Source: Gammaproteobacteria bacterium
GTDB lineage: Bacteria > Pseudomonadota > Gammaproteobacteria > Eutrophobiales > Eutrophobiaceae
Length of the DNA stretch: 64,000 nt
Direction of reading: 5' to 3'
Assembly (NCBI GenBank): GCA_028279365.1
Contig: JANQNX010000010.1
Span: forward strand, 270,206 to 334,205
The notes under the pieces were generated by a model that saw only the letters and a program-made list of their open reading frames with translations, had not been told where the DNA came from and made no database searches. Of the stretch, positions 10,236 through 20,250 are shown piece after piece. Positions within the stretch are counted from its first letter, which is position 1, and every line of letters starts with the position of its first letter. A program made the position numbers and the translations under genes.

Positions 10236-10441
10236 AAAACATCTCTCTGCGGCTTGCGGGTTGAACAATTCTTCGTTTTTGAATAAATACGAAGACCTCT
10301 TGTATTGCTAAACTCAAGACTTCTTGGAGCCTTTTTTATATTAGTTAGGGTCAATAATAACCTCATCCTGTACAAAATTTAAACCGATAGTTTGATGACA
10401 TTAAAATTGTTGCAAAATACAACGTAAACAGAAGCTAAGTG

Positions 10442-11167
10442 TTAAAGACTTGAAAACACTCTCCTCATTAATTCAGTCGTCCTGTCAGCCGGATTTTGCC
10501 GAATTAATCTCTCTTCTTTTTCTACGATGCTGAACAATCCCTCAGTTGCTTTCTCAGTCACATACCGATCAATATCCAGCGAGCTGGTATCGATAAGTCC
10601 TGACATCATGCCCAACTGATCGATCAAGGATTTGTATTTCTGGGTCACTCCGACGCTGTCGGTTGCCTGTTTGACGATGGGTTGGAACTGCTGCTGCAAT
10701 TGCGAGCCACCACGCTGGCGAAGAAAGTCAGTTGCTGCCGTGTCACCGCCGTTTAATATTTGATACGCATCCTCGACAGACATGGACTGAATAATATTGA
10801 CTAAAATCGACCTCGCTGCGGGCACCGCCTGTTCTGCCGCGCGGTTTAGTGACAATACAAAATCATCCGCCAATTTATCCTGCTTTAGTTTGCGCAAACT
10901 GCTCTCAATCAGCTGAAGTTTTTCCGGCATCGGTATTTTCAGCTGTGGGTGACTAAAAAACCCGTTGGTTTTACCCAGCATCTCAACCGCTTGCTCACTG
11001 CCTTTGACCAGCGCCTGTTTCAATGCTGACTCAATTTCAGCGTTAGAAAACAATTGAGTTTGCGGGTCATCTGTGTTGCTCGATGTAAACATGTCTATCA
11101 GGTCCGACCAACCTGCCATTGCTTCTGCAGTCGAACATAACAACAGGAAAAATAATAAATATCTCAT
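10442..11167 (-). CDS. DUF4197 family exported protein
   Basis: A 241-residue protein with a signal peptide (hydrophobic MRYLLFFLLLCSTAEAMA, probable cleavage after EAMA). The mature part matches my recollection of DUF4197: ALKQALVKGSEQAVEMLG, a segment around PMPEKLQ, and the LNRAAEQAVPAA block. Predicted periplasmic and largely helical; no function is established for the family. It sits 91 bp downstream of an OmpA-like lipoprotein gene with a terminator between, so it probably has its own promoter. Confidence 0.85.
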   Translation of the reverse strand: MRYLLFFLLLCSTAEAMAGWSDLIDMFTSSNTDDPQTQLFSNAEIESALKQALVKGSEQAVEMLGKTNGFFSHPQLKIPMPEKLQLIESSLRKLKQDKLADDFVLSLNRAAEQAVPAARSILVNIIQSMSVEDAYQILNGGDTAATDFLRQRGGSQLQQQFQPIVKQATDSVGVTQKYKSLIDQLGMMSGLIDTSSLDIDRYVTEKATEGLFSIVEKEERLIRQNPADRTTELMRRVFSSL

Positions 11168-11201
11168 ATCAGGATGTGACCTTGACTAGGTAAATTGACA
11201 T

Positions 11202-11233
11202 AAAAAAAGGGAATAACCCAACGGGCTATTCCC
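11202..11233 (-). terminator. Rho-independent terminator after the OmpA-like gene
   Basis: On the reverse strand the stem GGGAATAgCCC / GGGttATTCCC, with a short loop, is followed by seven T. It lies 25 bp after the stop of the gene ending at 11258. Confidence 0.88.
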
Positions 11234-11257
11234 TTGCAGTTGATAGCTATCTATAAC

Positions 11258-12052
11258 TTATTTGGCAAAAACGTCGACACGACGATTTTCTGCACGCCCC
11301 TCTCTGGAGTCATTAGACGCGATGGGGAAACTCTCGCCTTTACCGACAGCAACCAATCGCGATGCGGCGACACCCTGAGAAATCAGGTAATTCATCACCG
11401 CCTTCGCACGTCTTTCAGATAGCTGCTGGTTGTAGACATCTGAACCATAACTATCAGTGTGACCTTCAATCGTGAAACGCGAACCTGAATGTGCATTCAA
11501 TTTCACAGCTGCGCTATCCAGAATTGATTTCGCCTCTGAGGTCAGCCTTGAACTATCGAAAGCAAAATGCACCCCCTCTAACGATACAATCTTCAAGCTA
11601 CAGCCATCGGTATCAACAACATTGCCTTTCGGGGTCGCAAGACATTGATCCATGTAATTAGGCACCCCGTCTTCATCATCATCCAGTGCACATCCGTCAG
11701 CGTCAACGGTGATGCCTTCAGGCGTGAATGGACACATATCATTATTATCCGTCACGCGATCCAGATCCTGGTCATCCGGGTGAAAAAAGCCGCTGGTATC
11801 TTCCTCTTTAGGCGCCATCGCTGGCTGTGCAACATCGGGACAAATAAAATGACTCAACACACCACCCACTACCATGCTGACACCCGCACCTAGCGGACTC
11901 GCGATACTACCTAATGCCGCAGCACCGGTGGTACCTGCTACCAGACATTGATTACGATGGTCTTCGGGATCTGCTTCTTTCTCAAAGAATACGCCACAGC
12001 CACTAACCAGTAATCCCATCATAAGAATAGATATGAATTTTGCTATTCGCAT
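11258..12052 (-). CDS. OmpA-family lipoprotein with thrombospondin type 3 repeats
   Basis: A 264-residue envelope protein. The signal ends in a lipobox (LLVSGCG, lipidated Cys19). A small glycine/alanine-rich segment follows (residues 38-68). Then come calcium-binding thrombospondin type 3 repeats (DQDLDRVTDNNDMCP, DDDEDGVPNYMDQC). The last 110 residues are an OmpA-like peptidoglycan-binding domain with the core TIEGHTDSYGSDVYNQQLSERRA. It likely tethers the outer membrane to peptidoglycan. Four cysteines lie in the repeat region (CPF, DGCA, DQCL, DGCS). Confidence 0.93.
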   Translation of the reverse strand: MRIAKFISILMMGLLVSGCGVFFEKEADPEDHRNQCLVAGTTGAAALGSIASPLGAGVSMVVGGVLSHFICPDVAQPAMAPKEEDTSGFFHPDDQDLDRVTDNNDMCPFTPEGITVDADGCALDDDEDGVPNYMDQCLATPKGNVVDTDGCSLKIVSLEGVHFAFDSSRLTSEAKSILDSAAVKLNAHSGSRFTIEGHTDSYGSDVYNQQLSERRAKAVMNYLISQGVAASRLVAVGKGESFPIASNDSREGRAENRRVDVFAK

Positions 12053-12146
12053 TTTATTTTCCTCTGAATAAATGACCCATCTTTACGACGAATAATTGTT
12101 ATTTGATTCATTAATGTTGGAAATGAATCTTAATATAGTAATCGTA

Positions 12147-13379
12147 TCAGGTTTTAGAGTAGCGAGTTTCAACGTAATTATCCACAATTTCGCGAAATTC
12201 ATTCGCGATATTCTTACCCTTCAGCGTCACTGTTTTTTTACCATCGATAAACACCGGTGCTGATGGTTCCTCACCGGTACCGGGTAAACTGATACCGATA
12301 TCGGCATGTTTACTCTCGCCCGGTCCATTAACCACACAGCCCATCACAGCCAGGTTCATTTCCTCGACGCCTTTATAACGCTCTTTCCATATTGGCATCT
12401 GACTGCGGACATAAGCCTGAATATTATCCGCCAATTCCTGAAACACCGTGCTGGTAGTACGACCACACCCGGGACAAGCCGTGACCAAGGGTGTAAACGA
12501 ACGCAATCCCATGGTTTGTAATATCTCCTGTGCGACGATCACTTCTTTGGCTCGATCGCCGCCAGGTTCCGGCGTTAGTGAAACACGAATGGTATCGCCA
12601 ATGCCTTCCTGCAATAACACACCCATTGCAGCGGTCGATGCCACAATGCCCTTCGATCCCATACCGGCCTCAGTCAAACCAAGATGTAAGGCATAATCAC
12701 AACGTGAGGCAATATCTCGATATACGGCGATCAACTTCTGCACACCACTGACTTTGCATGACAAGAGAATGTGATCGCGAGCAAGACCAATCTCTTCTGC
12801 TCGTTCAGCACTTTGTAAGGCGGAAACAATCAACGCCTCACGCATTACGTCATCAGTATCCGCAGGCTGAGATAATTTGGCGTTGTCATCCATCATTTTG
12901 GTCAACAATTCCTGATCCAGACTACCCCAATTCACACCAATACGAACTGGCTTGTCGTACTCAATGGCCTTCTCGATCATCACTGCGAATTGATTATCTT
13001 TTTTCTTTCCGAAACCGACATTGCCCGGATTGATACGATATTTTGCTAAGGCCTGAGCGCACTCAGGGTAGTCTGTCAGCAGTTTGTGACCGTTATAATG
13101 AAAGTCACCCACCAGCGGTACGCTACATCCATTCGCATCCAGCTTCTCGCGAATAGTCGGAACCTGCGCGGCAGACTCCTCGTTATTTACTGTGATCCTG
13201 ACAACTTCCGAACCAGCTGCGGCAAGCTGCTGAACTTGTTTGGCCGTGGCATCGGCATCTGCCGTATCAGTATTGGTCATCGATTGCACGACGATAGGAT
13301 GGCCGCCACCAACGGTGATCGAACCGACCTTGACGCCAACGCTATTACGTCTGGCTATTGGCCCCATTTTTATTGACAT
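12147..13379 (-). CDS. ispG: 4-hydroxy-3-methylbut-2-enyl diphosphate synthase (flavodoxin)
   Basis: IspG reduces and opens methylerythritol cyclodiphosphate in the MEP pathway, using a [4Fe-4S] cluster. A TIM-barrel half with [12 protein letters not shown] and the C-terminal cluster ligands CPGCGRT and GCVVNGPGE are present. At 410 residues it is longer than the roughly 370-residue E. coli enzyme, matching the longer subfamily. Start: ATG at 13379 ([11 protein letters not shown]); the open frame runs 39 codons further upstream, but those codons look unlike any family member. Divergent from fabA. Confidence 0.95.
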   Translation of the reverse strand: MSIKMGPIARRNSVGVKVGSITVGGGHPIVVQSMTNTDTADADATAKQVQQLAAAGSEVVRITVNNEESAAQVPTIREKLDANGCSVPLVGDFHYNGHKLLTDYPECAQALAKYRINPGNVGFGKKKDNQFAVMIEKAIEYDKPVRIGVNWGSLDQELLTKMMDDNAKLSQPADTDDVMREALIVSALQSAERAEEIGLARDHILLSCKVSGVQKLIAVYRDIASRCDYALHLGLTEAGMGSKGIVASTAAMGVLLQEGIGDTIRVSLTPEPGGDRAKEVIVAQEILQTMGLRSFTPLVTACPGCGRTTSTVFQELADNIQAYVRSQMPIWKERYKGVEEMNLAVMGCVVNGPGESKHADIGISLPGTGEEPSAPVFIDGKKTVTLKGKNIANEFREIVDNYVETRYSKT

Positions 13380-13511
13380 AATGTTACTCTCAGCTTGATA
13401 AATAGTGAGCAGTCTAATCAGCGCTGTTGCTCTGTCAAGCAGACTGCACATTATCCAATAACATTTATAAAGTGAGGGAAAAAAAACTAATGACATGAGA
13501 TACTTGCACGA

Positions 13512-14027
13512 ATGAATAATAAAAATAGTTACACCAAGGAAGAGTTATTAGCCTGCGGACGCGGCGAAATGTTTGGGGAGGGTAATGCGCAACTTCCATT
13601 GCCACCCATGCTGATGTTTGATCGCATTATCAATATTTCAGAAGAAGGTGGCACTTACAATAAAGGCCAGATTCTGGCTGAGCTCGATATCAATCCGGAT
13701 TTATGGTTTTTTCAGTGTCATTTCGAGGGCGATCCCGTCATGCCGGGCTGCCTTGGTCTGGATGCAATGTGGCAACTGGTCGGCTTCTTTCTTGGCTGGT
13801 CCGGCGCACCAGGTCGAGGTCGCGCACTAGGCGCAGGTAATGTCAAATTTACCGGTCAGGTCACCCCGGACAATACCCAGGTCAGCTATCAAATTAATAT
13901 GCGCCGCGTTATGTTACGCAAACTGGTCATGGGCGTCGCTGACGCCACCATGCTTGCCGATGGAAAGGAAATATATACTGCCAAAGATTTGCGTGTCGGG
14001 TTGTTTACTTCTACTGAAGATTTTTAG
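13512..14027 (+). CDS. fabA: 3-hydroxydecanoyl-ACP dehydratase/isomerase
   Basis: FabA dehydrates 3-hydroxyacyl-ACP and isomerises trans-2-decenoyl-ACP to cis-3, the entry into anaerobic unsaturated fatty acid synthesis. The 171 residues match the family. Catalytic H70 is in [11 protein letters not shown] and D84 in LGLDAMWQ. It is followed 9 bp later by fabB, the standard two-gene unit. I found no clear FabR- or FadR-type operator in the 132 bp shared with ispG. Confidence 0.97.
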   Translation: MNNKNSYTKEELLACGRGEMFGEGNAQLPLPPMLMFDRIINISEEGGTYNKGQILAELDINPDLWFFQCHFEGDPVMPGCLGLDAMWQLVGFFLGWSGAPGRGRALGAGNVKFTGQVTPDNTQVSYQINMRRVMLRKLVMGVADATMLADGKEIYTAKDLRVGLFTSTEDF

Positions 14028-14036
14028 GAGTCACTG

Positions 14037-15257
14037 TTGAAAAGAGTTGTCGTCACCGGTCTGGGTATTGTCTCCAGTATCGGCAATAACAAAAACGAAG
14101 TGCTTGATTCACTCAAACACGGCACATCAGGCATTCAGTTTTCTGAAGAATATGCCGAGCTTGGGTTCCGCTCCCATGTTCACGGAGCGATCGATATCGA
14201 TCTCGATGCCTTGATTGATCGAAAGTTAAAACGTTTTATGGGCGATGGTGCTGCCTATGCCTATTTGGCGATGAAAGAGGCGATTGAAGATGCCGGACTT
14301 GAAGAGAGTATGATCTCTACACCTTCGACCGGTCTTATTGCCGGTTCTGGCGGCGGTTCCAATGCCAACATGCAAGCTGCAATTGATATCATGCGTGAAC
14401 GTGGCGCACGTAAAGTCGGGCCAACGATGGTGCCGCGAGTCATGGCCAGTACCAATAGTGCCTGTTTATCCGTGGCCTTTAAAATCAAGGGCGTTAATTA
14501 TTCTATCAGTTCCGCCTGTGCCACCAGCGCGCACTGCATCGGAAATGCATATGAGCAAATTCAGTCTGGCAAACAGACAATTATATTTGCCGGTGGCAGC
14601 GATGAATTACATTGGACCTCGACACTGTTGTTCGACAGCATGGGGGCGTTGTCGTCGACATACAATGACCGTGCTGAGACAGCATCGCGACCTTATGACG
14701 CCAATCGAGACGGATTTGTTATCTCTGGCGGTGGCGGCATGTTAGTGCTGGAAGAACTGGACCATGCGTTAAGCAGAAATGCACATATCTATGCTGAAGT
14801 GATCGGCTATGGGGCGACCTCAGATGGCGAAGATATGGTGAAACCCTCCGGAGAAGGTGCATTACGTTGTATGCAACAGGCCCTGGTCGGTGTGTCTGAT
14901 CCCATCGACTATATTAATGCCCATGCCACTAGCACACCGGCAGGCGATATCACCGAACTCAATTCAATTAAGACCTTATTTGATGATCAGGTTCCACTGA
15001 TTAGTGCCACCAAATCTCAAACCGGTCATGGTCTGGGTGCTGCCGGTGCCAATGAATCGATATACAGCTTATTAATGATGGAAAATGACTTCGTCGCTGC
15101 TTCAATCAATGTTGAAACTGTGGATCCGGCAGCGGAATCAATGCCAATCGTATTTGAGAGAAAAGATAACGCCAATCTAAAAACCATCATGTCGAACAGT
15201 TTTGGTTTTGGCGGCACTAACGCCTGTCTGATATTTCAAAAATACGACGCGCACTGA
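14037..15257 (+). CDS. fabB: 3-oxoacyl-ACP synthase I
   Basis: FabB elongates cis-3-decenoyl-ACP and other acyl-ACPs. The 406-residue thiolase-fold enzyme has Cys161 in [10 protein letters not shown], His in [11 protein letters not shown] and His in [12 protein letters not shown], the C-H-H triad. The start is TTG (14037-14039): AGGAG lies 6 nt upstream, and [14 protein letters not shown] is the canonical N terminus. Coupled to fabA; the two downstream small genes may be read through. Confidence 0.97.
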   Translation: MKRVVVTGLGIVSSIGNNKNEVLDSLKHGTSGIQFSEEYAELGFRSHVHGAIDIDLDALIDRKLKRFMGDGAAYAYLAMKEAIEDAGLEESMISTPSTGLIAGSGGGSNANMQAAIDIMRERGARKVGPTMVPRVMASTNSACLSVAFKIKGVNYSISSACATSAHCIGNAYEQIQSGKQTIIFAGGSDELHWTSTLLFDSMGALSSTYNDRAETASRPYDANRDGFVISGGGGMLVLEELDHALSRNAHIYAEVIGYGATSDGEDMVKPSGEGALRCMQQALVGVSDPIDYINAHATSTPAGDITELNSIKTLFDDQVPLISATKSQTGHGLGAAGANESIYSLLMMENDFVAASINVETVDPAAESMPIVFERKDNANLKTIMSNSFGFGGTNACLIFQKYDAH

Positions 15258-15263
15258 TAATTA

Positions 15264-15668
15264 ATGGAAGCTCATCTGCTAGCGGTGCTTCTTAGCTGGA
15301 CAGTCAGTTTATCTCCCTATGAGCACCCCGGTTTAGCACCAGAACTGGAATTTAAACCACACGAGTTTTTTATCACGGCAGCCTGTGCCGGTATCAAAAA
15401 ATGCAGGGTTCTTGCCTGGTATAACAACGATGGCACTATCTTCGTTGATGACAGACTGTACGGGAATACTGATGCCTATAGCCGCAGTGTGATTGTGCAT
15501 GAACTGGCACACTACCTTCAGGACTTAAGCGGTGAATACGAACAAATGGATTGCGATCTCTATGCCAAAAGAGAACGTGAAGCACATTCGATTCAACGCC
15601 AGTATCTAAACCGTATCGCCGGGCGTTTCACTGTTAATTTCACGCACTATGCACCATGCAGGTATTGA
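15264..15668 (+). CDS. Small exported protein with an HExxH zinc-protease motif
   Basis: A 134-residue protein that I do not recognise by name. The N terminus is a short hydrophobic stretch (LLAVLLSWTVSL), a weak export signal. It contains IVHELAHYLQ, a textbook HExxH zinc motif, and a downstream acidic/His segment (AKREREAHSIQRQYL) that could give the third ligand, as in gluzincins. Four cysteines (CAGIKKC, DCDLY, PCRY) suggest disulfides in the periplasm. It starts 6 bp after fabB and overlaps the next gene by 13 bp, so these may form one operon. Catalytic activity is inference. Confidence 0.75.
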   Translation: MEAHLLAVLLSWTVSLSPYEHPGLAPELEFKPHEFFITAACAGIKKCRVLAWYNNDGTIFVDDRLYGNTDAYSRSVIVHELAHYLQDLSGEYEQMDCDLYAKREREAHSIQRQYLNRIAGRFTVNFTHYAPCRY

Positions 15669-16252
15669 GTGTTAAACGCATTTTTTTGCTACTGTTGTTA
15701 TTCAGTAGTGCACCCTGTCAGGCCGAAAAATCAGCGCATAAGGGTTATGAAACCGATCATGAGATCTTCGATATTCCCGGTTTTGGCGAGCTGCATATTG
15801 ATGTCCCGCGCTTGTGGAACTACAACTTTACAAAAAGCGATAATGCCACGCCGCCGGTGATTACCTTTTACGTTCTTGAACCTGAACGTGCTGAAATCTT
15901 TCAACTGAACATGTCGATCTTCTGGGATGAGGGTTATAGCAGAAACCTGGCGTCAGATGACTACGTCAAAGACATGGTTCAGCAGTCTGGTCAGGAAGTA
16001 TTAGCCTATTCTGATGAAACAGAACTTACATTAGAACCGCTTCAAACGCGGCATGGCAACGGCTATTTTTTTGACCTCACTGACAGCTCAGCAACGAAAA
16101 AAGAATATCGCTTCCTTACCCAGGGCGCGCTCAGTGTAGACAACGTACTAATTGTATTTGCATTATTTAGCAATGATGAAACAGGCGTATTAAGACAAGC
16201 CATGTTTCGCTCGCTAGAAAGTGCAAGACATGATGCAAGAAAAGATGTGTAA
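15656..16252 (+). CDS. Exported protein of unknown function
   Basis: A 198-residue protein with a clear signal peptide (KRIFLLLLLFSSAPCQA, cleavage after QA). The remainder reads as a mixed beta-rich soluble domain (IPGFGELHIDVPRLW near the start of the mature part; YFFDLTDSSATKKEYRFL later) with no motif I recognise. It overlaps the HExxH gene by 13 bp, which suggests the two are translated together and act in the periplasm. Confidence 0.7.
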   Translation: MQVLSVKRIFLLLLLFSSAPCQAEKSAHKGYETDHEIFDIPGFGELHIDVPRLWNYNFTKSDNATPPVITFYVLEPERAEIFQLNMSIFWDEGYSRNLASDDYVKDMVQQSGQEVLAYSDETELTLEPLQTRHGNGYFFDLTDSSATKKEYRFLTQGALSVDNVLIVFALFSNDETGVLRQAMFRSLESARHDARKDV

Positions 16253-16281
16253 CCCTATTTCCGTTTTTTTAACTAACGGTA

Positions 16282-18078
16282 TTGGCATTGACGACTAATA
16301 TCCTGTTACTCCTGGCTGGTATCGGTATCCTCGGTATCGCCTGCCAATGGTTTGCATCAATAGCGCGATTACCCGCCATTCTATTTCTTTTAATTAGCGG
16401 TATTGTTGTTGGCCCGGTCCTGAATATTATTGACCCAGACACCTTATTCGGGGAGTTGTTGTTCCCGGTCGTGTCTCTCTCCGTGGCCGTCATCTTGTTT
16501 GAAGGAGCACTGACCTTAAAATTTGAAGATATAAAAGGCCATGGCAATACGGTAAGAAATCTTATTACCATTGGTGCGCTTGCAACGTGGATCATTATTG
16601 CCATCGGCACGCATATTATGGTTAACCTGCCGCTAAGCTTATCTTTTCTATTCGGGGCTATCGTTATTGTCACCGGTCCGACCGTCATCATACCGATGCT
16701 GCGCACGGTCAGACCAAATGCCAAAATCGCCAATGTGCTGCGTTGGGAAGGCATCACCATCGATCCGTTGGGCGCATTGTTAGCGGTGCTGGTATTTAAT
16801 TTTATTATCACCGGTCAACATGAAAATGCGTTCGGTTCAATAATCATTATTTTCGGCAAGATACTGCTGTTTGGAAGTGTCATTGGTTTCTTTAGCGGCT
16901 GGGTACTCGGGCACCTGCTTCGTCAACATCTGGTACCGGAGTTCTTGCGCAACGTGTTAACACTGACCGCTGTGTTCGCCGTGTTTGCCATTTCCGACAC
17001 CATAGAACATGAGTCAGGTCTATTGGCCGTCACAATTATGGGCATGACCATGGCAAACATGAGCAATATGGATATCGACGACATTCTCGATTTTAAAGAA
17101 ACACTCAGCATCTTATTAATCTCGGCCTTGTTCATTGTGCTGGCAGCACGTATCGAAATCACGCAAATCAACCAGATTGGCTGGCCTGCGATAGGCGTGT
17201 TAGCGATTACCATGTTGCTAGCAAGGCCGGTAGCAGTATTCCTATCCAGCATTGGCTCGGAGTTAACGTTCAGGGAGAAGCTAATGATTTCGTGGATCGG
17301 GCCACGCGGTATTGTTGCAGCGGCGGTATCGGCACTCTTCGCCCTGAGGCTGGAAAACGAAGGCATAGAACAAGCAAATCTATTAGTACCGCTTACCTTT
17401 CTGATTATTATTGGTACCGTCGTCATTCAAAGTGCCACCGCGAAAAGCATAGCAAAACTGCTGAATGTGCGTGAGCCTTCACCAACCGGTGTATTAATTA
17501 TCGGGGCAGGTAATGTGGCACGCGCAATCGGTAAAGAACTGATGCAGCATAATATTAAAGTCGTGTTAACCGACAGTAGCTGGGAAAACACCAGCCTTGC
17601 CAGAATGGAAGGCATGGAAACGTATTTTGGTAATCCGATCTCGGAACATGCTGACAGAAACCTCAACCTAATCGGGCTGGGTAAATTACTGGCCATGTCC
17701 GGCCGCGGCTCACTCGATACACTCGCGTCACTCCGGTTTAAATCTGATTTTGGCGTCAGTAATGTCTACGAATTAAAGACCACAAGGGAAACGCATTTAT
17801 CAGATAAGCACATAGTTTCGACCAAACACCGTGGCTATGAATTATTTGGTGAAGAGGTCACTTACGGTACGCTGGCACAACTGCTCAGAAACAGTGCCGA
17901 AATAAAAACGACCCAGTTAAGTGACGAGTTTACTTTTGATCATTACCTGGAACAGAATCGTGAACGGTCAATTCCGCTATTTGCTATTGATCCGAAAGGG
18001 AAGCTGCATATTTTCGTGACGAATGGCAAAATGAAACCGGAAACAGGCTGGAAAGTCATCAGTATTGTAAAACCATAG
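16282..18078 (+). CDS. CPA1-type Na+/H+ antiporter with C-terminal RCK (TrkA-N) domain
   Basis: A 598-residue inner-membrane exchanger. Residues 1-395 hold about 12 membrane segments with NhaP-like features, such as the first-helix region ILLLLAGIGILGIACQW and the conserved WIGPRGIVAAAVSALFAL. Residues 400-510 form a Rossmann RCK domain (VLIIGAGNVARAIGKEL) expected to bind a nucleotide and gate transport. A TrkA-C-like tail follows. No ATG or ribosome site is near the start; TTG at 16282 or 16288 is likely. It is the last gene before a strong terminator. Confidence 0.88.
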   Translation: MALTTNILLLLAGIGILGIACQWFASIARLPAILFLLISGIVVGPVLNIIDPDTLFGELLFPVVSLSVAVILFEGALTLKFEDIKGHGNTVRNLITIGALATWIIIAIGTHIMVNLPLSLSFLFGAIVIVTGPTVIIPMLRTVRPNAKIANVLRWEGITIDPLGALLAVLVFNFIITGQHENAFGSIIIIFGKILLFGSVIGFFSGWVLGHLLRQHLVPEFLRNVLTLTAVFAVFAISDTIEHESGLLAVTIMGMTMANMSNMDIDDILDFKETLSILLISALFIVLAARIEITQINQIGWPAIGVLAITMLLARPVAVFLSSIGSELTFREKLMISWIGPRGIVAAAVSALFALRLENEGIEQANLLVPLTFLIIIGTVVIQSATAKSIAKLLNVREPSPTGVLIIGAGNVARAIGKELMQHNIKVVLTDSSWENTSLARMEGMETYFGNPISEHADRNLNLIGLGKLLAMSGRGSLDTLASLRFKSDFGVSNVYELKTTRETHLSDKHIVSTKHRGYELFGEEVTYGTLAQLLRNSAEIKTTQLSDEFTFDHYLEQNRERSIPLFAIDPKGKLHIFVTNGKMKPETGWKVISIVKP

Positions 18079-18229
18079 CGATTTTTTAGGTTTACCCCGG
18101 CCAAACCGGCAAATCAGCCCAAATTCATGAATATTTGGTGGGAAACTGTGAGCTGAGTCACAGCAAGCCCAGGCATGTTTCACTACACTATTTACTACTT
18201 TTTCCTCCCTGAACAATGCTTGTGAGCTG

Positions 18230-18291
18230 GCCTGGGATCGTCGCTAACCCTCCTCCCCCAATGTTAACGCGATTCCAGGCTTTTTTATTTT
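18230..18291 (+). terminator. Long-stem terminator of the antiporter gene
   Basis: GCCTGGGATCG (18230-18240) pairs with CGATTCCAGGC (18270-18280), an 11-bp stem with one G-U pair and a 29-nt loop, followed by TTTTTTATTTT. The T-run covers the stop codon of the convergent kinase gene. Confidence 0.7.
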
Positions 18292-19346
18292 ATAAATAGC
18301 CAAATCATTAGCAGGATGATCATGATGCCTGCGACTAAAGCCAACAGTTTGATCGGAAAAGTTGATTCCGACTTACGTTGTTCCCTCTGCGATTTTTTTA
18401 ACGAATCGGCCGCTAAACGCCATTGCGTCTGGGTGGAGACACTGGGGTCAACCAGCATACCGCGCCACTCAGCAACTGTCTGCGGCCGATCATTATGACC
18501 GGTACGCAGCGCATGTTCAATTGCACGCAAAAAGAATGTCGAGTATTTTTTACTGTATTTATCCAGGCTATCCCAAATATCTTTTGTTGCCTGTTCTTTG
18601 CTATAGCGTTTGCGAAACGTTGAATCCACTGGCGGATCACCGGTAATAGCTCGATAGCAGGTTGCACCGAGTGAGTAAATATCAGTCCAGGGACCCTGGA
18701 TATCACTGCGACCGTAGTATTGTTCAAATGGTGCATAGCCCGGCGTCACGACTTTTGTCAGCGTCATGGTCTCTTCGCCAATCGCCTGTCTGGCAGATCC
18801 AAAATCAAGTAGTAACGGCGTCCCGTCTTCGCGGATAAAGATATTGCCTGGTTTGATATCGCGATGAATGAACCCAGCCTCATGCATGACCTCCAGGCCA
18901 TCTAACAATCCAAGCAACATATCCAGCAATCGTGACTCGTCAGGTTGAGGTTCATTTTGCAAAAACTGGTCAAAACTGATGCCGTGTTCATAGCTCATCA
19001 CCATATAACCAGTGTTATTTTCTTCAAACACGGAGTGCACCCGGACAATATTCGGGTGATTAAATTTGCTTAACGTCCTTGCCTCGCGCAGAAAGCGTTC
19101 CATGCCCCAAACGAACTTTTCCGGCATACTGTCGTTAATCGGTAGTAAGGTGTAGTCATTACCTCGCCTGGCAAAATCTCTAGGTACAAATTCTTTTATC
19201 GCGACTTCACGATCCAGGTTTTTATCCTGGGCCAGGTAGGTAATGCCAAATCCGCCAATGCCCAATACAGACTTGATTTCATACCAGTGGAGTTCGTACC
19301 CGGCGGGCAGGTGCTTAATGCTGGAACTGCTTGGAACGTTTCCCAT
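18285..19346 (-). CDS. Membrane-anchored serine/threonine protein kinase
   Basis: A 353-residue Hanks-type kinase and close paralogue of the one at 3003-4676: both open LHWYEI..(V/I)LG.GGFGITYLAQD and share the AIKE(F/Y).P.D.A.R block. Catalytic marks are VAIKEF (Lys), FIHRDIKPGNIF, LLLDFGSARQ and PGYAPFEQYYG. Instead of Sel1 repeats it ends in a short basic linker and one membrane helix (IKLLALVAGIMIILLMIWLFI), so the kinase faces the cytoplasm and the tail ends in the membrane. ATG at 19346 is preferred over a TTG two codons upstream. No phosphatase gene is near. Confidence 0.93.
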   Translation of the reverse strand: MGNVPSSSSIKHLPAGYELHWYEIKSVLGIGGFGITYLAQDKNLDREVAIKEFVPRDFARRGNDYTLLPINDSMPEKFVWGMERFLREARTLSKFNHPNIVRVHSVFEENNTGYMVMSYEHGISFDQFLQNEPQPDESRLLDMLLGLLDGLEVMHEAGFIHRDIKPGNIFIREDGTPLLLDFGSARQAIGEETMTLTKVVTPGYAPFEQYYGRSDIQGPWTDIYSLGATCYRAITGDPPVDSTFRKRYSKEQATKDIWDSLDKYSKKYSTFFLRAIEHALRTGHNDRPQTVAEWRGMLVDPSVSTQTQWRLAADSLKKSQREQRKSESTFPIKLLALVAGIMIILLMIWLFIK

Positions 19347-19446
19347 AAACAATAGCCTGACAATGATGCCAGTATAGTAATTGAGTAATTATTTGAACGC
19401 GATGATTATCGCTAAAAACAGAGCCTGGATTTGATCCTTAGATATA

Positions 19447-19695
19447 TCAGCTATTCTCAAGAGACTTGAGTGCCCGATAAGCTTTGCTTCCTTTATCAAC
19501 AGTGGCACCCGATTCAGAACCGTCAGTAAAAATAGTCGCATTGTCTTCATCACGATATTTATGTCCCTCTTCCCAGTTCTTAACATCAGCATAAAATTCC
19601 AGCGCGCTTTTCATTGTTTTATTTTGCTTTTCCAGCTTTGCGATCTGTTTTTGTAATTCTTCTATTTCTGAATTTTTGCCGCCAAATATCATCAC
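19447..19695 (-). CDS. Small coiled-coil protein of unknown function
   Basis: An 82-residue protein with a heptad-rich N-terminal helix (SEIEELQKQIAKLEKQNKTM) followed by a hydrophilic C-terminal half with an acidic middle (KYRDEDNATIF). No signal peptide or cysteine. A GGAG lies 7 nt before the first ATG, which supports the start. It lies 100 bp upstream of the kinase gene on the same strand and could be cotranscribed. I do not recognise the family. Confidence 0.6.
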   Translation of the reverse strand: MMIFGGKNSEIEELQKQIAKLEKQNKTMKSALEFYADVKNWEEGHKYRDEDNATIFTDGSESGATVDKGSKAYRALKSLENS

Positions 19696-19784
19696 TTTGC
19701 TCCGTCATGTTTTGCTAGACCGATACTAGCACTATTTGTTCGATTTTCAATAAAGTTAAAGTCTTGAGGGAACTGCTGTAGCTG

Positions 19785-20180
19785 TCATTCAGTGGTTTCA
19801 TCACAGTAAATGGCAAAGCGACACTGATAGACATCTGGCTCATTACATACCTGCTCTGACGCCGATGAATCAGCCCAGTTGCCCTCATATTTCGCTACCG
19901 TACAATCCTCCTTTAACGGTTTCGCATCCAGTCGCAGCAACTGGCCGGGACTACTGTAGTAACAGGCGGCAAATTCGCCATTGTTTTTTATTCTGACTGA
20001 ATAAAGTTCTTCCACTGCCAATAGATCTTCCAGCGTGCGCCGCTCGTCGATAGTCCAATCATAGGCACGCGAAATCTTTCTTTCTTTAATAATGTCAGGT
20101 GTCGGACACTGATCGGCATATACGGCATTGATAGCGATTAGCATCAACACTATGCCAAACGTTATTTTGTTAAACTGCAT
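19785..20180 (-). CDS. Small secreted cysteine-containing protein
   Basis: A 131-residue protein with a signal peptide (ITFGIVLMLIAINAVYA) and six cysteines in the mature part (DQCP, AACYY, EDCT, QVCN, YQCR, IYCD), enough for three disulfides. The CPTPDIIKERK opening and two-strand pattern recall DUF3757-like exported proteins, but that match is weak. Function unknown; probably periplasmic or secreted. Divergent from the DUF4404 gene. Confidence 0.7.
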   Translation of the reverse strand: MQFNKITFGIVLMLIAINAVYADQCPTPDIIKERKISRAYDWTIDERRTLEDLLAVEELYSVRIKNNGEFAACYYSSPGQLLRLDAKPLKEDCTVAKYEGNWADSSASEQVCNEPDVYQCRFAIYCDETTE

Positions 20181-20250
20181 TAAGTTTGTCCTTGAAGCAA
20201 CACGACAGCAAATTATACTGTTTCATTAATTAACCCAGAGTCATCTTACT

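Noticed and set aside
13380-13496. Upstream extension of ispG (39 codons)
   Set aside because: The extension is unlike IspG proteins and lies in the promoter region; ATG at 13379 fits the family start.
13380-13511. FabR/FadR operator before fabA
   Set aside because: No recognisable palindrome of either type in the shared ispG-fabA intergenic region.
16269-17696. Three long reverse-strand frames across the antiporter gene
   Set aside because: Shadows of a hydrophobic coding sequence; the antiporter frame carries clear family motifs.
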